64,000 bases of DNA. Source: Arthrobacter sp. B1I2 (lineage in GTDB: Bacteria > Actinomycetota > Actinomycetes > Actinomycetales > Micrococcaceae). A program made the translations under genes and the position numbers. Location of the stretch: NCBI RefSeq assembly GCF_030816485.1, contig NZ_JAUSYC010000001.1:1798001-1862000 (forward strand), written 5' to 3'. The stretch's first letter is position 1. Each line of letters begins with the position of its first letter. Positions 16,808-24,181 of this stretch are shown here, one piece after another. The notes beneath the pieces are model-generated. The model ran no database searches. It was not told the DNA's origin and saw only the letters and a list, made by a program, of their open reading frames with translations.

Positions 16808-18544
16808 CTACTTGGCGAGGTCGTAGGTGTCGACGACGGCCAGGCTGACCGGGAACTCGACAGGTATCGTGCCGAACAACAGCTCCTTCGCGGCCTTGGC
16901 TGATTCCTCGATCGCTGCGATGCAGGCATCAACACCCTCGGACGGCGCATGCACCATCACTTCGTCATGGAGGAAAAAGGCGAGCTCGGCGTGCACACCC
17001 CCGCCGCTCCCGCCGGTGCCTGCCGTCCGCAGGGCGCGCAGCCGCCGTCGTAATTCTGCAAGCCAGCACGCCGCCCAGTCCGCTGCCGAGCCCTGGACCA
17101 CGAAGTTCCGGGTGAAGCGCCCACGGGACCGGGCGATCGACTCTGCCCGCCGCTGCTCCTCCGCAGTGGCCGAGCGCTGGCTCAGGAACCAGTGCCCGGA
17201 CGGCGGGGGGCTGCTGCGGCCCAGCCTGGTGGTCACCGTCCCGCCGGCTTCGCCCGCCCGCGCGGCCCGCTCCACAAAGTCGACGGCACGCGGATAGGTG
17301 CGCGCCAGCTGCGGCATCAGGCGGCCTGCCTCGCCGGAGGTGGCCCCGTACATGGCGCCCAGCAGGGCCATCTTTGCTTTGGCCCGGTCCCCGCCAAACC
17401 CCTTTGCGGCGATGCCGGCATAAAGGTCCTGGTCCCGCGCAGCCTCAGCCATCGAAGAGTCCTGCGCGAGGGCCACCAAAACGCGCGGCTCCAGCTGCGA
17501 GGCGTCGGCAACGATGAGCTTGTGGCCCGGGTCGGCGTGCACCGCGCCGCGGACCTGGCGCGGTATCTGCAGCGCCCCACCGCCACGGGACGCCCAGCGC
17601 CCGGACACCACGCCCCCCACCACGTATTCGGGACGGAACCGGCCGCCGTCCACCCAGGCGTCCAGCCAGGACCAGCCGTTCGCGGTGTGAAGGCGGGACA
17701 GCTTCTTGTACTCCAGCAGCGGTTCGATGGCCGGGTGGGTGGACTCACGTAGCTCCCATTTGCGCGTGCTCTTCACCTCGATCCCGTTCCGGTGCAGGGC
17801 GCGCATCAGGTCCTGCGGCGAGTCCGGGTTCAGCCCGGGTGAGTTGAGCAGGGTACGCAGGTCCGCGGCCAACGCCTCCAGTTTGTGCGGGCGCTGGCCG
17901 GCGGGCGGGCGGGGACCCAGATGGCCGGCCAGGATCTGTTCGTGCAGGTCCTCGCGCCATGGGACGCCAACATGCTGCATCTCGGCGGCCACGATGGCGG
18001 CTGCGGATTCCGCCGCGAGCAGCAACTGGAGGCGGTTCCGGCGGTTTTCCTCCGTCCCCACATCAGCCAGCGCCGTTTGTTGGGCCGCGTATTCGGCGCG
18101 GACCTCCTCGAGCGTCCAGCCGGGTGCCGGCCCCACACCGGGGTCATCGAACAGTGCGCCCTGGTCGGCCGGCGGACGCGGCGGCAGCAGCGCCTTCGGC
18201 GGAAGTACGGGATCCTCCACCGGTACCCTGTCGGTGTTCCGGGCATAGTCAGTGTGGGCGCTGAACTGGGAGAAGGCCAGGATGTTGCCGCACAGAGTGA
18301 CGTCATAACAGCGCTCCACCTCCACCCCGGATGCGAGCAGCGCCGGGTACCAGTCCTGAGTCCGGTGCCAGATCCAGCGGGGCGGCTGGCCGCCGGGGCG
18401 CCGGGCTTCGAGTTCGCTGACGACGGCGGCAAGGTCGCTGAGTGCTACTGTGCGGGGTTCGGGGTTGGAAGGCTGGGCCTGGCCGGCCTGCGTCAGTTCC
18501 TGGAGTGCTGCGCCGCGGGGGTGGGCGGCGAGCAGCAGGTACAT
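16808..18544 (-). CDS. Small family-A DNA polymerase (PolA-like, annotated elsewhere as bifunctional exonuclease/polymerase)
   Basis: 578 residues, far shorter than PolA (about 900). Polymerase motifs are intact: motif A DASQLEPRVLVALAQD with Asp347, motif B RAKAKMALLGAMYG, and motif C FFLHDEVMVHAP. In motif B the Arg, Lys and Tyr of E. coli PolA (754, 758, 766) are kept but the Phe762 position is Leu. In the N-terminal 180 residues no D-x-E exonuclease motif is visible, so 3'-5' proofreading is doubtful. There is no 5' nuclease domain. ATG 18544 sits 6 nt after a CACAAT box. It is divergent from the Tad operon. It probably works in repair or gap filling; that role is inference. Confidence 0.85.
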   Translation of the reverse strand: MYLLLAAHPRGAALQELTQAGQAQPSNPEPRTVALSDLAAVVSELEARRPGGQPPRWIWHRTQDWYPALLASGVEVERCYDVTLCGNILAFSQFSAHTDYARNTDRVPVEDPVLPPKALLPPRPPADQGALFDDPGVGPAPGWTLEEVRAEYAAQQTALADVGTEENRRNRLQLLLAAESAAAIVAAEMQHVGVPWREDLHEQILAGHLGPRPPAGQRPHKLEALAADLRTLLNSPGLNPDSPQDLMRALHRNGIEVKSTRKWELRESTHPAIEPLLEYKKLSRLHTANGWSWLDAWVDGGRFRPEYVVGGVVSGRWASRGGGALQIPRQVRGAVHADPGHKLIVADASQLEPRVLVALAQDSSMAEAARDQDLYAGIAAKGFGGDRAKAKMALLGAMYGATSGEAGRLMPQLARTYPRAVDFVERAARAGEAGGTVTTRLGRSSPPPSGHWFLSQRSATAEEQRRAESIARSRGRFTRNFVVQGSAADWAACWLAELRRRLRALRTAGTGGSGGGVHAELAFFLHDEVMVHAPSEGVDACIAAIEESAKAAKELLFGTIPVEFPVSLAVVDTYDLAK

Positions 18545-18705
18545 GCTCCCATTGTGCCCTGTCTGTTGTGTCGCGTCGGCTTGTGCGTTGTCGTCTTGTG
18601 CCTTGCCGTCGAAGCCGGGAAGGTTCGGGATGCCCGCTGTCCGGTTTGTCCACATACGCGATGTGCTCCCTTACCTGTTTGTTTGGCCGGCGGCAGAGTG
18701 GCTGC

Positions 18706-19968
18706 ATGAGCAGGCACCAGCTGAATGCATCCCCATCCGCGCCGGGGCAGGCCGCCGGCTCCGCTTGGCGGCCAACGGACGCGGCGCCACCATCGCGCGG
18801 TGGTCCGTTGCCGGACAGCACGGCAGTGTCCGGTGCCGCCTGGCTGCCGGAGGGCTCAAAACTATCCGGGGCAGCCCCGGATGGTTCACTGCCGGTTGGT
18901 TCAGTGCCTGCCGGTTCGGGCGGGGTGCTGCTGGTCACCTCCTCCGCCGTCCTCCGCGCCGAAGTGGAGCGCATTGTGGCAGCCGCCGGCGCGCACCTGC
19001 GCGTTGTTCCGGATGCAGTGGAGGCTGGACGCTACTGGGAAGCGGCGTCCGCCGTCCTGGTAGGCAGTGACGTGCGCGAGCTGCCGCCGCGGCGGCGCAC
19101 CCCCGCCGTCATGGTGGGACTGGACGGCGAGGGCGACAGCCTCTGGCACCTCGCGGCTGCCCTGGGGGCCGAACGTGTTGCCGTGCTGCCGGATGCCGCG
19201 GCCTGGCTGGCAGACCATCTGAGCAGCTCGCGCTCGCCGGGCCCGGGCGGAGTGGTCCTCGGCATCACGGGCGGTTGCGGCGGAGCCGGGGCCACTACCG
19301 CCGCCATCTGGATAGCACGGGCGGCAGCAGGACTGGGGGCACGGGTCCTGCTGGTTGACGGCGACCCATGGGGAGGAGGCCTGGAGCTGGCGCTCGCGGC
19401 CGAGGAAAACCCCGGGCTCCGGTGGCCGGACCTCGCTGAGGCCAGGGGAAGCATCGACCCCCTGCAACTCTCGGATTCTTTGCCCGTTGCGGGAGGTTTT
19501 TCCTTCCTGTCCTGGCCTGCCACGCGCGAACAGCCCCTTCCCGTCGCTGCCGCTGCCGCAGCGGGTGTGCTTGATGCTGCCCGCCGCGGCTACGAGCTGG
19601 TGGTTGTGGATCTGGGAAGGGGTGCGGAGCCGCTCCGCACGCTGGCATGGGACTGCGACCGGATCATGATGGTGGTGCCGGCGCAGCTGAAGGCAGCAGT
19701 AGCTGCGGTGCGCCTGCTGCAGGAGCTTCCGCCAGTGGAGGCCGCCCTGCTGGTGCGGGGGCGGCCCGGGGCGGCGCTGGACAGCTCGCTGATTGCCGAT
19801 GCTGTAGGGCTGCCGACCCAGGGCCGCATACCTGAACTGCGCGCCGTCGCGGGAGCAATGGAAGCGGGCCGCCTGCTGGACCTCGCCAAGCGCCGGGACA
19901 TTCGCCGCTTCGCTGCCTCCGTGCTTGATTGGCTGGGAGATGACCTGCTGGCTGGAGATCTGGCATGA
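18706..19968 (+). CDS. ssd: Ssd/TadZ-like protein, first gene of Tad pilus operon
   Basis: 420 residues. The N-terminal half has a low-complexity start and a receiver-like domain; the C-terminal half is a MinD/ParA-type ATPase fold. The loop ITGGCGGAGATTAAIWIARA occupies the P-loop site but has no lysine, so normal ATP hydrolysis is unlikely. TadZ/CpaE proteins place the pilus machine at the pole, and the mycobacterial homologue Ssd affects septum placement. The ATG at 18706 has only a weak ribosome site; ATG 18661 is in frame upstream. It overlaps the ATPase gene by 4 bp. Confidence 0.88.
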   Translation: MSRHQLNASPSAPGQAAGSAWRPTDAAPPSRGGPLPDSTAVSGAAWLPEGSKLSGAAPDGSLPVGSVPAGSGGVLLVTSSAVLRAEVERIVAAAGAHLRVVPDAVEAGRYWEAASAVLVGSDVRELPPRRRTPAVMVGLDGEGDSLWHLAAALGAERVAVLPDAAAWLADHLSSSRSPGPGGVVLGITGGCGGAGATTAAIWIARAAAGLGARVLLVDGDPWGGGLELALAAEENPGLRWPDLAEARGSIDPLQLSDSLPVAGGFSFLSWPATREQPLPVAAAAAAGVLDAARRGYELVVVDLGRGAEPLRTLAWDCDRIMMVVPAQLKAAVAAVRLLQELPPVEAALLVRGRPGAALDSSLIADAVGLPTQGRIPELRAVAGAMEAGRLLDLAKRRDIRRFAASVLDWLGDDLLAGDLA

Positions 19969-21269
19969 GGCGGCCGCCAGGCACTCCGCCCGCCCAGACC
20001 CGGGAAAGGGACAGTACAGCGGACGCCGGAGGCTTGGGCGCACGGCGCAGCGCCCGCATCCTGGAAGCGAACCAGGCGGGCCCGCAGGCGCAACGCAGGG
20101 AAACCGACGGCATGGGCAGGACTGTTGATGCCGGGCTGCTGGAATCAGTCCGCGAGTCGATGATGGCAGAGGCGGGAGCCGTGACGCCTTCCCGCGTGGC
20201 CGCGGCCGTCCAGGCCAGCGGCAGGCTGCTGGGTACCGCTGGAGCGCTTGCCGCCGTGGAGCGGATCAGCGCCGAGATCAATGGACTGGGGCCGCTGCAG
20301 GAGCTCACGCGCGATCCTGCCGTAACAGACGTTTTCGTTAATGCTCCCGACTCCGTCTGGGTGGACCGGGGCCGCGGCATCGAACGCGTTCCCGTCCTGT
20401 TCGACAGCGAGGCCCAGCTGCGGGCACTGGCCTGCAGGCTTGTCGCTGCTGGCGGGCGCCGCCTGGATGACGGTTCACCCTGTGTCGATGTCAGGCTTGC
20501 CGGCGGCTACCGTGTCCATGCCGTGTTGCCGCCGGTTTCCACGTCCGGGACGCTGCTGAGCGTCCGGATCCGCAGGGAAAGGGTCTTCAGCATGGAAGAG
20601 CTGCGCTCCGGGGGCATGTTCGGTCCGGCAGTACAGGCGGTGCTCGAGAGAATACTGGACAGGAGGTTGAGCTTCCTGGTCAGCGGTGCCACGGGTTCCG
20701 GGAAGACCACACTGCTGTCCACATTGCTGGGCCTGTGTTCGGCGGAGGAACGGCTGGTCCTGATCGAGGATGCCTCCGAACTCAATCCAGTGCACCCCCA
20801 CGTGGTCGCCCTGGAATCACGCCACGGAAACCTTGAAGGCGGCGGCGCGGTGGACTTGGGGGAACTCGTCCGCCAGGCACTGCGCATGCGCCCGGACAGG
20901 CTCGTGGTGGGTGAGTGCCGGGGCGCGGAAGTACGCGAGCTCCTCACCGCGATGAACACCGGGCACAGCGGTGGCGGCGGCACCATCCACGCCAACACGG
21001 CGGCGGCAGTGCCCGCCAGGCTCAACGCCCTCGGTGCCCTGGCCGGACTGGGACCCGAGGCCGTGCGGCTTCAGGCTGCCAGCGCCCTCGACGTTATCAT
21101 TCACGTCGGCAGGACCCGGAGGGGCAGGGAAGTCCTGTGCGTCGGACTCATTGGGGGCGGCCCGGAGGGACTGACCGTGGTGCCGGCCGTCGAAGAATCA
21201 GGCGTGCCGGGTCCCGCATGGCCGGCCCTGGCAGCCCGTTTGGGAATGGATCCCGGGGACCTCCTGTGA
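19965..21269 (+). CDS. tadA: CpaF/TadA pilus-assembly ATPase
   Basis: 434 residues, a secretion ATPase of the PilT/VirB11 class that powers Flp pilus assembly at the inner face of the membrane. Walker A is GATGSGKTT with Lys247, and the downstream boxes LIEDASELNP, RPDRLVVGECRGAE and NTGHSGGGGTIHAN are the Asp, Walker B and His boxes. The first 50 residues are variable and basic. ATG overlaps the ssd stop (ATGA), with GGAG at 8 nt. Everything needed for activity is present. Confidence 0.95.
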   Translation: MRRPPGTPPAQTRERDSTADAGGLGARRSARILEANQAGPQAQRRETDGMGRTVDAGLLESVRESMMAEAGAVTPSRVAAAVQASGRLLGTAGALAAVERISAEINGLGPLQELTRDPAVTDVFVNAPDSVWVDRGRGIERVPVLFDSEAQLRALACRLVAAGGRRLDDGSPCVDVRLAGGYRVHAVLPPVSTSGTLLSVRIRRERVFSMEELRSGGMFGPAVQAVLERILDRRLSFLVSGATGSGKTTLLSTLLGLCSAEERLVLIEDASELNPVHPHVVALESRHGNLEGGGAVDLGELVRQALRMRPDRLVVGECRGAEVRELLTAMNTGHSGGGGTIHANTAAAVPARLNALGALAGLGPEAVRLQAASALDVIIHVGRTRRGREVLCVGLIGGGPEGLTVVPAVEESGVPGPAWPALAARLGMDPGDLL

Positions 21270-22066
21270 CGCTCCTGCTTACTGCGGTCCTGTCCATCGC
21301 GGTGCTCTTACTGTTCAAACCGCCCCTGGACGCTGCTCACAGATTGCGTGCAGCAGCCGGCAAAAACCCGGAAGCACCCGAATCCGGCAAGAACCGGATA
21401 CTGGCCCGGAGCAGCCCGGCTGGCAGAGGCCCGGCAGGGATGCGGGGACTGCGCCTGACCCTGGTGGTGCAGCAGTTGGCGGCGCTGCTCAGGGGCGGAC
21501 GGACACCGGGCCGGCTGTGGGACGAGTTGTGGACCGTCTACGGCATCCCGGGTGAAGGAGGGCCGCGGCTTCACGAGGCACTCCCTGGCGGTCCCGCGTT
21601 ATCAGAAGGATCAACCGCCGTCCTGGCGTCCGCGCGTGCAGCTGCGGCCACCGGAGCCCCGGTTTCGGAGGCCATCCGACGCGCGGTTTGCACGTCGTTC
21701 CCGCCCAAAGACAGGGAAGCCAGGACGTGGTCCGAGCTCGCCGCATGCTTTGACATCGCCGAAGCCAGCGGGTGCCCGCTCGCGGACGTGCTGACCAGGT
21801 TCGCGGCCCAGCTCGAAGCGGAGGATGACGCAGACGCGGCCCGGCAGACCGCCCTCGCCGGCCCCAAAGCCACAGTCCGGCTCCTGACCTGGCTTCCACT
21901 CATGGGTCTTGGCCTCGGCGCTGCCTTGGGGGTTGATCCGCTGGCCACCCTGTTGGGAACACCCCTGGGGCTCGCCGCGTTGCTGGGCGGCGTGGTGCTC
22001 ACCGCTGCGGGAAGGGCATGGTCCGCCCGGCTTGTTTCGGCGGCAGCAGGGACGGGAGCGCAATGA
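21266..22066 (+). CDS. tadB: TadB-like pilus-assembly membrane protein
   Basis: 266 residues with a type II secretion F (GspF) fold: an N-terminal membrane helix (LLLTAVLSIAVLLLF), a cytoplasmic helical domain, and two C-terminal helices near residues 205-250. It forms the platform on which the TadA ATPase acts. The GTG at 21266 overlaps the tadA stop by 4 bp, with GGGGA at 6 nt. Shorter than Gram-negative TadB, as usual for actinobacterial versions. Confidence 0.85.
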   Translation: MTLLLTAVLSIAVLLLFKPPLDAAHRLRAAAGKNPEAPESGKNRILARSSPAGRGPAGMRGLRLTLVVQQLAALLRGGRTPGRLWDELWTVYGIPGEGGPRLHEALPGGPALSEGSTAVLASARAAAATGAPVSEAIRRAVCTSFPPKDREARTWSELAACFDIAEASGCPLADVLTRFAAQLEAEDDADAARQTALAGPKATVRLLTWLPLMGLGLGAALGVDPLATLLGTPLGLAALLGGVVLTAAGRAWSARLVSAAAGTGAQ

Positions 22067-22668
22067 CGCCCGCTTGGGCACCGGTCCTGGCATTGTTCCT
22101 GCTGCTTGCCGGGAGTGCCTGGCTTGCCTGTTCGGGCCATGACCGGTCACGCCACCGGCTGCGCCAACTGGTTGCTGCCGGCTCAGGCGAAAAGCAGGAC
22201 GCCCCCGATGCGGGGCCGGCAGGGAGCCACAGCGGCGGTCTGAAGGATACGGCCATGATGCTCGAACTCGTGGCGGCGATGCTTGATGCCGGAGCCGGAA
22301 TCGGGCGTTCCCTCGAACTGGTGGCTGCCTCGGCTGCGCCCGGTTACCGGGAGTCACTGCGGCCGGTGGTCTCGGCGCTGGCCATTGGCGCCGACTGGGA
22401 AACAGCCTGGCGCAGTTCCGCCATCCGCCTCCCCGAAATCCTGGAGCTCCGGGATGCCCTTGGCTTCGCCGCTCTCACCGGGGCGCCCTCATCCGCGATC
22501 CTCTACGCCCAGGCCGCCAGGCTTCGCCGGGAACGGTTCCGGGCCGCGGAAAAGCGCGCCGCTTCGCTCGGTGTGAAGCTGGTGGTTCCGCTGGGCCTGT
22601 GCTCACTCCCTGCCTTTATCTGCCTGGGCGTCGTCCCAGTGCTGCTGGCCCTGGTGCCATCCGGATAA
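22063..22668 (+). CDS. tadC: TadC-like pilus-assembly membrane protein
   Basis: 201 residues, a second GspF-type platform protein. The N-terminal helix is PVLALFLLLAGSAWLAC; the conserved part is MLELVAAMLDAGAGIGRSLE, and a terminal helix pair ends in VVPVLLALVPSG. ATG 22063 overlaps the tadB stop (ATGA), with GGGAG at 5 nt. It is expected to work as a heteromer with TadB. Confidence 0.85.
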   Translation: MTPAWAPVLALFLLLAGSAWLACSGHDRSRHRLRQLVAAGSGEKQDAPDAGPAGSHSGGLKDTAMMLELVAAMLDAGAGIGRSLELVAASAAPGYRESLRPVVSALAIGADWETAWRSSAIRLPEILELRDALGFAALTGAPSSAILYAQAARLRRERFRAAEKRAASLGVKLVVPLGLCSLPAFICLGVVPVLLALVPSG

Positions 22669-22833
22669 CCAGCGCCCGGCCTTCGCTCCGTTGAACGCCG
22701 ATCCCTTCCTCCACAGAGGGTGGAAGGCCCACCTTTTCCACTTAGCGCATCCGCTCCCTTACCGGCTCCAGCGAGGCCGGGAAGAGTCAAGGCAGCCGGG
22801 AAAAACCTCCGGCGAACTACCGAAAGGAATCCA

Positions 22834-23205
22834 ATGTCCATCCACCACCGCCGTAACTACTCCGCCGGAGCGTCCGCGCTCGCCGCTTACGGGCGGAAGC
22901 CCGCTGACCGGGTCGGCAGCCCGCGCAGCACGCCCTACGCCTCCGCCGCTCCTTTTATCCCGAATGCATCTGTCGCACAGCCCGGCAACGTCGTGGAGCT
23001 TTATCCCGCTGCGGGTGGGGCCCGGCGCAAGGCCCGGCGCAGCGGAAGGCTGCTGGGCTCGGAAGCCGGCATGGCAACGGCGGAATACGCGATCGCTACC
23101 CTGGCCGCAGTCGGATTCGCCGGGCTGCTCGTGTTCATCCTTCGCAGCGATGAAGTGCGCGGCTTCCTGCTCAACCTGATCCGCACCGCGCTGGCGCTGC
23201 CGTGA
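22834..23205 (+). CDS. DUF4244 protein, probable Flp-type pilin with very long leader
   Basis: 123 residues. The C-terminal part begins after Gly79 with MATAEY, a type IVb prepilin site (G followed by Glu at +5 and Tyr at +6), and continues as a hydrophobic helix (AIATLAAVGFAGLLVFIL). Cleavage there would give a 44-residue pilin, the usual Flp size. The 79-residue leader is basic and far longer than normal Flp leaders. ATG at 22834 has AAAGGA at 6 nt. A 165-bp gap separates it from tadC, so a separate promoter or processing is possible. No prepilin peptidase gene is in the window. Confidence 0.85.
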   Translation: MSIHHRRNYSAGASALAAYGRKPADRVGSPRSTPYASAAPFIPNASVAQPGNVVELYPAAGGARRKARRSGRLLGSEAGMATAEYAIATLAAVGFAGLLVFILRSDEVRGFLLNLIRTALALP

Positions 23206-23705
23206 CGCGTTCGCCGGTTGGGCTGCCGTCCCGGCGACCGCATGACGCCGTAACCGGCAGCATGGTCTGCAGCAGAGGGGAGAAGGGAAGCCTGGGTGGA
23301 GCTGCGAACACCCGGGGCGCGGTAACGGCCGAGTTTGCCGTGGCACTGCCTGCCGTCCTGGCGTTGCTCGCCATGCTGCTGGCGGGAGCCGCGGCCGGCA
23401 TGACGCAACTGCGCATCGAAGAGGGAGCCCGGGCCGGTGCCAGGGCGCTGGCCCGGGGCGATGACCCGGCGGCGGTGGAACGCACGGTCAGGACGCTTGC
23501 CGGCAGCTCGGCGGCTGCCTCGATTACTGCCGACGGCGAGTGGGTCACCATCACAGTCACAGACCGGGTGCCCGGACCATTGGGATCCTCCATCCCCTGG
23601 ACCTTAACGGCGCGTGCTTCAACGCGCAGCGAAACAGCGGGCACCGGAACCGCCGTGGGAGCTGGTGCCGCCAGGGGCTTGACGGAAGGCGAGGTCTCCA
23701 GATGA
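23202..23705 (+). CDS. tadE: TadE-like pseudopilin
   Basis: 167 residues. Gly39 is followed by AVTAEF, again the type IVb prepilin site with Glu at +5, and then the helix AVALPAVLALLAMLLAGAA. The remaining 100 residues form a small extracellular domain. TadE-type pseudopilins are needed for Flp pilus production. The GTG at 23202 overlaps the pilin stop (GTGA). Confidence 0.85.
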   Translation: MTRSPVGLPSRRPHDAVTGSMVCSRGEKGSLGGAANTRGAVTAEFAVALPAVLALLAMLLAGAAAGMTQLRIEEGARAGARALARGDDPAAVERTVRTLAGSSAAASITADGEWVTITVTDRVPGPLGSSIPWTLTARASTRSETAGTGTAVGAGAARGLTEGEVSR

Positions 23706-24160
23706 CGGGGCAGGCCGGACTGCGCCACTCCACCCAGCGACGCTACCCTCTCACCCAGCGACGCCAGCCTGTCGGCCGGCGCCGCCTTGTCGCCGGGAGG
23801 TGCCGGCCGGGAACAACTGATGGCCGCGAACGGGGTTCGGGGACGGTCCTGGCCGCAGGGCTGGCGCTTGTGGTGATGACGGCCATGGCCGTCATGCTGC
23901 TGCTGGCCCAGTCAGCGGTGCTGGCCAGCAGGGCGGCAGCAGCCGCGGACCTCGCGGCCCTTGCCGCTGCCGACGCTCTCCGCGGCATCACCACGGGCGA
24001 GCCCTGTACGGTGGCCGCCGAGGTGGCAGCCCGCCACGCAGCCACAGTCCTCAGCTGCTCCCAGGGCACGGGACAGACGGTTGAGGTGCGGACCGAACTC
24101 GGCGAACGCTCGCTGCTGGGCGCCGCAACCGGACATGCCCGGGCAGGACCTCCACCGTAG
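23702..24160 (+). CDS. Rv3654c-like Tad-locus membrane protein
   Basis: 152 residues. A basic N-terminal stretch leads to GSGTVLAAGLALVVMTAMAV, a single helix of pseudopilin type in which Glu+5 is missing, then an Ala-rich domain (ADLAALAAADALRG) with two Cys. It corresponds to the last gene of the actinobacterial Tad locus. ATG overlaps the tadE stop by 4 bp. Inside the basic stretch a 13-bp DNA repeat (23731-23743, 23752-23764) encodes related residues. Confidence 0.8.
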   Translation: MTGQAGLRHSTQRRYPLTQRRQPVGRRRLVAGRCRPGTTDGRERGSGTVLAAGLALVVMTAMAVMLLLAQSAVLASRAAAAADLAALAAADALRGITTGEPCTVAAEVAARHAATVLSCSQGTGQTVEVRTELGERSLLGAATGHARAGPPP

Positions 24161-24181
24161 AGGCGGCGGTATCAGCGGCAG

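Noticed and set aside
23731..23764. Direct repeat as insertion target or att site
   Set aside because: Only 13 bp, inside a coding region, with no mobile gene nearby.
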